Below are positions 55,996 to 64,000 of a DNA stretch of 64,000 bases, in pieces (position 1 is the first letter of the stretch; each line of letters begins with the position of its first letter). Both the position numbers and the translations under genes were made by a program. The stretch lies in contig CAIIXF020000011.1 in assembly GCA_903813345.2 (NCBI GenBank), positions 26,902,166 through 26,966,165 of the forward strand. The letters run 5' to 3'. Under the pieces are notes generated by a model. The model searched no databases, was not told where the DNA came from, and was given only the letters and a program-made list of their open reading frames with translations. This stretch comes from Owenia fusiformis (lineage: Eukaryota > Annelida > Polychaeta > Sabellida > Oweniidae).

Positions 55996-56441
55996 TGAAG
56001 GAATTCGAGTTAAAATGTAGTCTTACATGTGAATTTGATATATTTGGAGGAATTAAAACATGTAGAAAAACTCTACAAATCATCTTTAAACGACACTTAA
56101 AACAGGGTGCCCCGCCTACTCAAAACAAATGTCACCATAGCAACAGCAATAACAATAGAATTGGCGCTAACCCATTGTCCTTGGTCTTGTTTGATAGGTT
56201 AACATTTTCTACATCATCTGTGAAAATTTCAATGTGATTGAATAAAGTATGAAGAAATAAGAGCAGTTGGTTACTTACTTTCTGATCGGACCTCGTATGT
56301 GTAATTTCTTTACGATTTTCATACACTATGACAGATAAATGTGTATATAAATATCACGACCTCATAGTAAATTAATTTGCGTTTTTATACCAAAACAACA
56401 TGTCAAAGTAGCAATTGAGTAGCAATTAATATAATTATACC

Positions 56442-56990
56442 TTATCCCGTACCAGGACTATTGTCCTGTAACGAGCGCATTCATTTGCCTGTACGATTAC
56501 AACTAGGGAGAATTATCTACGTCCCTTACACTTAAGATACCTACTTCAATAGATTCCTGGGTATTTTAGCAATCTTTTCGTGTAGTTGAATCCACAATTG
56601 TTTGGGTATATCGGCAGAATGGGAACATTTTTCTTTTTCATCGAGAGATATTCCATCACTTTCCAAGATGGCGGTTGGATTTAAAAGGGGATTCCCCGTT
56701 TGAGTGACCCGGAAGTGGCCCGGATGTACCAATAAATGGAAGAATTTGACGGTTGAAATAAGTTAATTATTACACGCAAATATTGCGATCAAAAACGAAC
56801 ATTTATTTGTTCTGCCGATAAACCCAGACAATTGTGGATTCAACTACATGGAAAGAATGCTAAAATACCAAGGAATCTATTGAAATAGGTATCTTAAGTG
56901 TAAGAAGCGTAGAAAATAATTCTCCCATGTTGTAATCGTACAGGCAAAAGAATAAGACGTTCGCAGGACTATAGTCCTGTCACGGGATAA
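56442..56990. mobile_element. TTATCCCGT miniature element with exact 8-bp duplication
   Basis: The ends TTATCCCGT...AGGACTATTGTCCTG and CAGGACTATAGTCCTG...ACGGGATAA are complementary. The octamer ATTATACC flanks both sides exactly (56434-56441 and 56991-56998). Inner segments pair as well (CTTAAGATACCTA, GATTCCTTGGTATTTTAGCA). An 8-bp duplication is characteristic of hAT and a few other superfamilies. AAGATGGCGG (56665-56674) starts a short frame MAVGFKRGFPFE that is also partly present in the 38829 copy. Confidence 0.85.
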
Positions 56991-57117
56991 ATTATACCCA
57001 CTTAGATACGTAAATTACCGAGACTAACAAGCTTATTGTCAGTCTGAGAGATAAACATCTACTGGTATATCAGAGATATGATATATCATTATATCGCTAT
57101 GGTCGAAGATGAAAGAA

Positions 57118-57560
57118 GCCTTGGCGGGGATAAGAATGTTATAAGAATAGGAGTATAATAACTTTAAAGTGTGAAAGACAAAGGTGTGATAAGGATCAGG
57201 TATGACAGTGTTATGGGTATGATACTGATAGAGGTATAATAGGCATAGGGCTATGATAAAGATAAGGGTATGCTAATTGGATGATAGTGTGATAAGGATA
57301 GAAGTATCAAAAGAAAAGGAGTATGATAATGATAGAGATATTATGAGGATAGAGGTATGATAAAATAAAGATAGGGGTATTATTAAGAAAATGTGGTATT
57401 AAGGAAAGGCGTATGATAAGGATAATGGTATGACGTGGATAGGGGCGTGACAAAGATATGATTGTGATAAAGTATGATAAAGATGGTTGCGATAAAGACA
57501 AGGGCCTGATAAGCTCAGGGGTATGACAAGGCTAAGAGTGTAATAAGGATAAAATAGTAA
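57118..57560 (+). repeat. Degenerate minisatellite, GGTATGATAAGGATA-type
   Basis: More than fifteen imperfect units of 17-24 bp with the core TATGATAAGGATAG fill the stretch. On the other strand this creates a long frame rich in Ile, Ser, Leu and Pro, which is an artefact. Confidence 0.85.
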
Positions 57561-57574
57561 TACGGATGGATTTT

Positions 57575-57738
57575 ATAGGTTATTCAATGATTCGAGTGAA
57601 ATACAGAAAATATTCTTCCCAAGAAGGTATGTACTTCACGATGCGCTAGCAGAGTGAAATACAGACTTTCAAGGGAAGAATGTTTTCTGTATTTCACGAG
57701 AAATCATTGAATAATGTTTTTATTCCATGATTACTCAG
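57575..57738 (+). repeat. Palindromic end module of the copy A/B element, alone
   Basis: GGTTATTCAATGATTCGAG to CATTGAATAATG followed by TTTTATTCCATGATTACTC matches 14665-14829. The words GATGCGCTAGCAGAGTGAAA are in both. The rest of the element is absent. Confidence 0.8.
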
Positions 57739-57797
57739 GTTGAAGAAAAACCTTTCGCCCTTCTTATTTTGAACATAATCATGATATTGTTAATATA

Positions 57798-58795
57798 TAG
57801 GGTGGTCCAAAAAAAAGTGAACCCCTGCAACAGGCTACAATTTTCTTAATACATGCATGAATTGGCTCATATTATCACATGTTGTAGAGAAAGGTCTAAA
57901 ATTTTGGTTGATGCCATAATTTATTCTCAGTTTTAAATTTTGAAAAAATTACAAGCGTTTAACAAACATGCCTGGAAATTAGATATTGTACAAAATTTTA
58001 CAAATGTGATTCACGGAAATTGTTGAAACACATTGGATGATCTTAAACAGCTTTCAGTTAGAGATACAAGTTTAAAACCCTACCGTATGACAAAAGGGAC
58101 ACTATTCAAGTAGAAAACACATTTCACACTTTCATTGATCATTTTGAAGCATTTTTAACTGTTCAACAGTTCAGGGGTATGTTACCTACACCAACAGTTA
58201 GAGGGGGGCCTCTTATGGAAGGAAGTTGCCCCCTGTGACCAGGAATCTGATAACCCCTTCATCAAATATCTTTAAAAAATCAAAAGAAAATCCAATATTC
58301 AATGTTTTGAGCCATATATCATTAGAATTGGTCCATGATTTAGGAAGTTATTGACATTTCAAGATCATATAGGGGTATGTTCATGGTTTCACTGGAAAAT
58401 GTTTTCGTCTGTGGAAGCTTAGCACATCTCTTTGGATCACAATAACTTTGCAACTAACAAATGTAGGATGCTAGTTTTAAGCCATAATGTGCAAGATTTA
58501 AAATTGAACAAAGTCAGAAAATATTAGTTCTTTAAGACTGCAGCTTAAAAAATTCTCAGGGGAAAGGCGTTAAAGGGTTGAAGAATCGCGGATATTGAAA
58601 ATCACAATTTGTCCATTTTCAGTAATGTTTGGTTAGGGCTTATAATTTCTGCAAATTTCAAGACTAGGAAAAATGTATGGTACCAACATAAATTTTAGAC
58701 CTTCCTCTACATCATGTGAAAATAAAAAATAATTCCTGCAAGTATTAAGGGAAATATGGCCAGTTGCAGGGGTTCACTTTTTTTGGACCACCCTG
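57798..58795. mobile_element. 1-kb mariner-type foldback, AGGGTGGTCCAAAAAAA ends
   Basis: The left TAGGGTGGTCCAAAAAAAAG and right end (to 58795) are complementary with TA outside. Pairing goes about 180 bp inward (GTGAACCCCTGCAAC, AGGTCTAAAATTT and others). No transposase motif was seen in the roughly 600-bp centre. It is nonautonomous. Confidence 0.8.
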
Positions 58796-58807
58796 TACTA
58801 GAAGAAT

Positions 58808-59350
58808 GGGCATTATTACTCTAAAACTGTTCTGCAGGGGGTCTTTCGAAGATTGATAAATTAGCATGGGGCTCAATAGTGTTTAACGGCTAAATATATC
58901 AAAAATAAGAAATTTTCAGAAATGTACTCGTTTGATTTTTTTAAAAATCAATATATATTAGCTCTAGAAATCGGCAATATTATTTCACTTTAGTAAAGCG
59001 ATATTGATAGGCATTTATAATGGCAACCAATGGGGAATTTCCAAAATTTAAACGTCATGCTATTGTAACATTCTGGGAATATGGGCTTTATTACTCTAGA
59101 ACTGTTCTGCAGGGGATCTTTTGAAGATTGATAAATCAACATGGAGATCAATGTAAATATGCAACATTTTCGAGAACTGCTATTATCAAATGGGGAATTT
59201 CCCAAATTTAAACGTCATGCTATTGTAACATTCTGGGAATATGGGCTTTATTACTCTAGAACTGTTCTGCAGGGGATCTTTTAAGATTGATAAATCAACA
59301 TGGAGATCAATGTAAATATGCAACATTTTCGAGAACTGCTATTATCAACT
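58808..59350 (+). repeat. Tandem copies of a 160-bp segment
   Basis: Two near-identical units (about 59027-59187 and 59188-59348) share TGGGGAATTTCC, GTCATGCTATTGTAACATTC and GTTCTGCAGGGGATCTTTT. A diverged partial unit occurs at 58808-58885. The first unit is broken at its start. Confidence 0.85.
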
Positions 59351-59477
59351 GGGGCCAGTTTTGAACACCACTTTGTTAGATATCAAAAATCTATGTATTA
59401 ATGACACATAGGTAAAAAATTGTGCTTTATATATAGCAAGTGCAATTCAAGGGTTTTATTGCCTTAACTGGCTCCAT

Positions 59478-59655
59478 TATTTCGGAATATTGGGTTTCAG
59501 AAAAATGGGTTTCAGTGTGGGTCTCTGAGTATTTGGATTTCGGAGGAATGGGTTTCGGTGTATTGGGTTTCTGAGAATTTGGATTTCGAATTGGGTTTCC
59601 ATTGGGTGTCGGATTAATGGGTTCTGGAGTATTTGGGAACTCCGAAATGGGGGAT
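59478..59655 (+). repeat. Minisatellite, GGAGTATTGGGTTTC-type
   Basis: About eleven imperfect units of 14-18 bp built on ATTGGGTTTCGGA or ATTTGGATTTCGGA. No coding sense is evident. Confidence 0.8.
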
Positions 59656-60208
59656 GTATTTTATAGAAATCAATTTTTAACTAGAAATGTTCACAAACGA
59701 CGTAAAATGTTGCTCACATTGACGTTTTTTCAAGAAGGATATCTTCGGCTGCAACTTTGTTAAAAAGTTTTTTCGCTTACAAGGTTCGATTAAAATATTC
59801 CGAATGTAATGGCTGAAATCAATCAACAACTTCCATCTGTTACTAAATACTATGACATCATTGTATAGAGACATTTAATAAGTTATTTAAAGCTGTAACA
59901 TGTCTTTGTTGGCTATATCTTTACCTTTTCCAACGATGTTTTTTATAACTGACATAATATCGTTTTTAAAGATTCATTTATCTTGTTTCTTCAAACAAAC
60001 GCATGTCATTCCGACTAGCATATAACTCATTTCCGGAGTCTGTCTGATTGGATTTATCGAACAATCAATCATGACTAGATTGTTTCTCTTGACATGTCTC
60101 TGTTTGTAACCGGTTAGATTGCTTTCAATCTTATCTCAAATGTGTTTTAAGAGAGGCGGAAGGTACATGAAAACTAAAATCATATTTTGATAAATAATGT
60201 GTCGTTAA
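59656..60208. other. Spacer, nothing recognised
   Basis: No gene or repeat was recognised. Confidence 0.4.
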
Positions 60209-60336
60209 GCCTTGGTCACATTTGCTCCGATTTTCACTACGGTGCCCGGCCGATTGAGTATTTTGTATAAAATATTGAACAAAACACTCAATCGACCGGG
60301 CGCCGGCCGATGGATCGGAGCAAATGTGACCCAGGC
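60209..60336. mobile_element. 128-bp foldback, GCCTTGGTCACATTTGC ends
   Basis: GCCTTGGTCACATTTGCTCC and the block CCGGCCGATTGAGT pair with the right arm ACTCAATCGACCGG...GCAAATGTGACCCAGGC around a 24-nt loop. Its end TCACATTTG is shared with the next element. Confidence 0.75.
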
Positions 60337-60349
60337 ATATCAAAAACGG

Positions 60350-60845
60350 TAACACCCCAGTCACATTTGTTGTACGGCGACCGTACGTCGACCGCAGATC
60401 AATTAAATCAGTGTATTTCTGCAGCGAGCGTAGAAAAACTACGCTCGCCTTGCGGTCTCCGTACGGCGTATCCAGTTTTTTACAGGCCGCAGAGTCGCCG
60501 TAGAAATTATAACTCGGAGTTATAATATTTGTTCATTTCTGAGGTCCCCGTAGAAATCAACTGGCTCAACAAGATTGAATCATTATTTGTCAATGTTTCG
60601 CGATCACTTTTCATTTGATATTACATCCTAGCACTATGGAGAACATTTATAAATTGTCCCGATGTAAATAAAATGAAAAAAGTATTATTTATCAACAGAA
60701 ATTTAAAATTCACCGTGCGGCTGCCGTGGGAAATGTGACTGTAAAAGTATGAGAGCGCAGAAATTCCACGGCGAGCGTAGAAATGTTACTGGCCGCAGAA
60801 ATGATAGACCACAAGGTCGCCGTAGGAAATATGACTGGGGTGTTA
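60350..60845. mobile_element. 0.5-kb miniature element, TAACACCCCAGTCACATTTG ends
   Basis: The left TAACACCCCAGTCACATTTG and right AAATATGACTGGGGTGTTA are complementary. The interior has repeated GCCGCAGAAAT/ATTTCTACGGCG-type words in both orientations and a CGAGCGTAG/CTACGCTCG hairpin. No target duplication could be fixed. Confidence 0.75.
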
Positions 60846-60846
60846 C

Positions 60847-61075
60847 GATGACCTTCTAGACTATACGACGTTATACGACGTTGCACACCGACCTGGTTCG
60901 ACCTGAACGAACTGCGAATGAGATGGACGTATTGAAGACTGTTTATGAACGAAGTAGCTAATTATTTTAGACATTTTAGACATATTTCCCGACCACAGCC
61001 AGATTGAGCCCGTTTTACGACTTTTTCGTAGAACTGGCAAGAACGGGTAAGAACTAGTTTGGTGTGATAGGGGGG
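60847..61075 (+). mobile_element. Right half of the 6547-7456 element family
   Basis: From GATGACCTTCTAGACTA to GGTGTGATAGGGGGG it matches 7225-7456 closely, with a small duplication at 60976 (TTTTAGACATTTTAGACAT). The left half is missing and the miniature element at 60350-60845 stands in its place. Confidence 0.8.
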
Positions 61076-62744
61076 TTAAACTATATGTACATGATCAGAA
61101 TTGGTCGCAATAAAGAAATATATATATTAATAGAGAGTAGGACCAACATTTGATAGGACCACCTACCCTACCCTTTTACACTGGTCTGCATAGGGTGAAT
61201 GTACTGCTTCAATTAATCTGATTGTAAAGTCAATTTAGTCCATTCTATTTGCAAATTGACATAATGAAATGTCTTACTCCACGCTAATTGAGAAGTAGAC
61301 AGATCTACAATTTCTCTGAGTACTACAAATACTGTACGTTTAATACTTACTTCGTTTTAGTCGGGATTTCTAAGGCTGGTGGAGTGAAGGTGCAATGAGG
61401 CAAAAATGTTTCCTTCGTGACGCAAAGTATTAGGTGGAGAACTGTACACAGGCCAAAAAGGGCACCCAGTTTTCCTCAAACGTTTGTAAAGATGATGACA
61501 TTCGTCAAAAGGGTTATCAATATAACCGAATAGACCTAGTCATAAACCAGCGGAACCCCGTCTCCCCTGTAACAACCATATTGTGTAGAATGCCATCTTT
61601 ATGAAACATGAAGATAAAATAACAATACATAATGAGCATTTGACGCAAATCAGACACGTTACAATCGAAATATATATCATTTTTCAAAGACAACGGACTA
61701 GATTTAATGTATGATAAGTATTACTAATTCCAAAAGATCCGAGTAGGCATACTTCGTGTGCTCGATGGAGTCTCCCAAAAGGTAAATGAGTACCACAAGA
61801 TACCATACATCCTAGCTCTGTAGATGATTCTGCTGTACCATAGGTGAGTGATAAGCTAAATTTAACAGTTAGTGTCTACGTTTCAAACAAATGACTTATT
61901 CACCTGGAAAAGGAACGCATGTTTAAAAATAATTCTTGGGAAGGAACCGGAGTTTGTAAGGGGCCGGAGCAGATCAATGGCATCAAATACTATTTTTAGA
62001 TATTTCTATTTTAAACAAGCGGCGATGCATCGGTTTATGAATAATAATTGTTTGCTCTGTATTTAGACCATCTTGAATATCTATCAGAAGCCTTCTTCTA
62101 AATGTAGTAAAACATTAAAATAGAAAAATACAGAGTGTTGTACGTCTGTGCCTTTATTCAATTGTTATATTTTAATTGGATTGGGCTTCCAATTAAATCC
62201 ATGCATGTAGAAGGGTAATAGGTTTGTCTATATTGTTTTGTCTAAGATAGTACTAAGGTAGCTTTAAATTAAAAACTATTTTGTGTGAAATGTAATTATA
62301 TTTATTTGTAAAAAGTCTTGAACTGGTGTCTTCCTAAAATCAAAAGTTTCAATCCCGTGAATCATACGGGACAGTTGTAGAAGCTTATATATTACTTTAT
62401 GATATAGCTGTATATTCCCATACTTTTATCATGGTATATAAGTGATTTTGTCACTTCCACAGGTATCCTCATTTGACGATCTTTCCAAGGTTATCAATGA
62501 CTGATATAAGTGATAGCCAAAGAAACGAGTCCATGGTCGACTTGATTCATGTTATCATAGTCTGCAGCCCAAATAATACTTGTCACAAATGACGCCATTA
62601 CCATGAATTGACATTGTTTAGGATGATTAGGATGAGCAGTCAAGAGAAGTAACATTTCAAATTGCTTGCTGTCATTGTACCATTGGTGATCAGAACGACT
62701 TCTTTGTGCTGTATATGTCAAAAGTAATCACGAAAGGAAAGGAG
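61076..62744. other. Spacer upstream of the gene's 3' end, nothing recognised
   Basis: No coding domain was recognised. Small frames at 61872-62066 and 62494-62721 (minus) have no motif. Confidence 0.4.
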
Positions 62745-62764
62745 TTCGTTTGAAAACACATGAT

Positions 62765-62770
62765 TTTATT
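62765..62770 (-). promoter_or_regulatory. AATAAA polyadenylation signal
   Basis: AATAAA on the minus strand lies 122 bp downstream of the stop codon at 62892-62894. Cleavage would be expected about 10-30 bp further, near 62740-62755. The 3' UTR would be roughly 140 nt. Confidence 0.6.
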
Positions 62771-62891
62771 AGATCCTGCGTTTCGACAATCAATATGCTC
62801 ATTGCGATTACTCTACATGAGATCGTTTCGTTGATTCAAAATCAAACTCTAGGGTATCACTCTGAGGTATAATAGGATATAGCTACATGGG

Positions 62892-64000
62892 TCACAGGAT
62901 AATGCCATTCGATTTGATGTCGTTTAAATTGACAACAGGATATTTTTTCTTATACTCCACTATTTTACATTCAACCTTTGCAGCACGACCAGTGTTGATT
63001 TTCTTTTTTCGTTCAATAGTATTTTTAGCTTTTGTTTCAGCATATGTCTCCTTGAATGCATTGTCAGTCTGGTTACTTTCATGTTTCATTTTTTTCATTA
63101 CGGTAGCCGTTGCTCTTGCCTGATTTACCAGAATCGTGAATTCCGATTTCCTTGCGTGTACAGCGGGACGCCGAGACCGAGATCTTGTTCGTGGTGATTG
63201 CTCAGATTCATTATTTATATCATAGTCGTTATTGTTTTCATAAGCAGCATTTTCCAGATTTGAATTAAAGTCAATTCGTGTACATGCATCTGGGCTCAGG
63301 ACCTGTGAGCTTTTTGTCCTCCTGAGCTCTGAAGAGGAAGAATTTGCAGAACCTGTTTTTATATAACTAGAAAATGGGCGCTGTGGAATATTCAAATCTG
63401 ACTTAATCTTGCTCCATGCTGACTTGGTCGATCCACGCGGCCCAAGTCCTCGCCTTGCCATAGATTCGGCTGGTGTTATGACACTCTCTCTCCTTGTGTT
63501 TAAAAGTCCATTCGCGAATGCATTGATTGAACTGTCTGCAGTTTTAGCCATGTTCCATTCATTACTAAGTCTTTGGCCAGGTGACGACACTGGCCGTCGA
63601 TCTGCCTCAATCTTTCTCTCTGTAAAATCCTCAATGTCACTATCAATACTAGCAACCTCTTCACTTGAATATCCCTGCTGATTTGACTCCAATGATAAAA
63701 CCACAGCGCTATCGGTGTCTGTATTTCGCCTGGCAGATAAACGCTCCTGAGCAAGAATTGACGTTTTTCTAGATCTGCCGACTCTGCGACTCCCTACCCG
63801 CTCGCCATATTGAAAAATTGTTGGTTTCTCTCCGGGCAATTCATAACTCTCATCAGGGGCTAGACCCAGTGGGCTGACGCCACTGCTGTGATGAATGTAT
63901 GTCAATTGATTGTTTAATCGTCGTATGTCTCTATTTGCAAGATTAATGTGACCGATTCTTTCCTTGTCCATAAGTACTACTCTCTTCTTCAGACGCATAC
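62892..64000 (-). CDS. 3'-terminal coding exon of an unrecognised host gene (partial)
   Basis: An open frame of at least 368 codons runs off the right edge on the minus strand and ends at TGA (62892-62894); an AATAAA follows. A frame of this length without stops in such AT-rich DNA is unlikely by chance. The N-terminal part (KRVVLMDKERIGHINLANRD) is charged and probably helical. The middle is Ser-, Glu- and Asp-rich (GYSSEEVASIDSDIEDFTER). A basic stretch follows (PRTRSRSRRPAVHARKSEF), and the C-terminus is Lys-rich (TIERKKKINTGRAAKVECK). No membrane segment, signal peptide or catalytic motif is visible. The product looks mostly disordered, nuclear or cytoskeletal, which is inference from composition only. 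The Met at 63996-63998 is probably internal, since the frame stays open to the edge. Confidence 0.7.
   Translation of the reverse strand, partial: MRLKKRVVLMDKERIGHINLANRDIRRLNNQLTYIHHSSGVSPLGLAPDESYELPGEKPTIFQYGERVGSRRVGRSRKTSILAQERLSARRNTDTDSAVVLSLESNQQGYSSEEVASIDSDIEDFTERKIEADRRPVSSPGQRLSNEWNMAKTADSSINAFANGLLNTRRESVITPAESMARRGLGPRGSTKSAWSKIKSDLNIPQRPFSSYIKTGSANSSSSELRRTKSSQVLSPDACTRIDFNSNLENAAYENNNDYDINNESEQSPRTRSRSRRPAVHARKSEFTILVNQARATATVMKKMKHESNQTDNAFKETYAETKAKNTIERKKKINTGRAAKVECKIVEYKKKYPVVNLNDIKSNGIIL

Larger units (their letters stand above)
54155..56295 (+). mobile_element. Outer mariner foldback, CGAGGCCCGATCAGAAAGTA ends
   Basis: CGAGGCCCGATCAGAAAGTA (54155) pairs with the right end (to 56295), with TA outside both. 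The arms pair for about 240 bp (54155-54403 with 56054-56295). The interior right part (about 55645-55995) holds a broken mariner transposase C-terminus. The left interior is replaced by a second palindrome (54404-55556) containing another mariner-type element. The ends resemble those at 33432-34520. Confidence 0.82.

Noticed and set aside
57307-57501. 64-codon Ile/Ser/Leu-rich minus-strand frame
   Set aside because: It is produced by the degenerate minisatellite and has no coding meaning.
1-64000. CRISPR arrays, rRNA or tRNA genes
   Set aside because: The tandem arrays have no spacer-repeat pattern, and no tRNA cloverleaf with internal promoter boxes or rRNA segment was recognised by eye.

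Overview
The window is eukaryotic, and it reads as intergenic DNA of an animal, most likely a marine invertebrate. It is AT-rich and has almost no long open reading frames. It contains splice-site-like junctions, AATAAA polyadenylation signals, non-LTR retrotransposons (L1/Tx1-like and CR1/Jockey-like) and many Tc1/mariner and hAT-like DNA transposons. No bacterial operon, rRNA, tRNA or CRISPR array was found. The species cannot be fixed from the sequence; a hemichordate, echinoderm, cephalochordate, mollusc or brachiopod would all fit.

Only one probable host gene is visible: a minus-strand 3'-terminal coding exon at the right edge (62892-64000) with a short 3' UTR and AATAAA signal. Everything else recognised is mobile or repetitive DNA, mostly decayed.

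Layout. 1-4.0 kb: a 3.66-kb element with about 370-bp inverted ends and no recognised gene. 6.5-7.5 kb: a GC-richer foldback repeat whose right half recurs at 60.8-61.1 kb. 8.2-12.4 kb: two mariner-type foldback elements, the first split by a 5'-truncated L1/Tx1-like LINE with a 14-bp target duplication. 13.4-15.4 kb: a miniature element swollen by internal minisatellites, then a nonautonomous element carrying a decayed coding start (second copy, inverted, at 49.0-49.8 kb). 18.9-30.3 kb: an 11.4-kb structure whose 2.4-2.7-kb arms are inverted copies, each starting with a 53-bp-unit tandem array; it contains several smaller insertions and exon-like fragments. 32-38.5 kb: a tyrosine-recombinase fragment, a mariner deletion derivative, an esterase/zinc-knuckle LINE ORF1, a LINE ORF2 tail and a palindromic mariner. 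38.8-49.8 kb: miniature elements and long plain AT-rich stretches. 51-59 kb: a LINE with a YADD reverse transcriptase, nested mariner palindromes, an hAT-like miniature element with a clean 8-bp duplication, a fourth 1-kb foldback and minisatellites. 60-61 kb: a cluster of miniature elements.

The main theme is palindrome formation. Nearly every DNA transposon here is a foldback with arms far longer than a normal terminal repeat, and in two cases the arms are inverted copies of the transposase 3' end. Pairs of related repeats give internal evidence, such as empty sites and one-arm-only insertions, that lets the order of insertions be read without other genomes.
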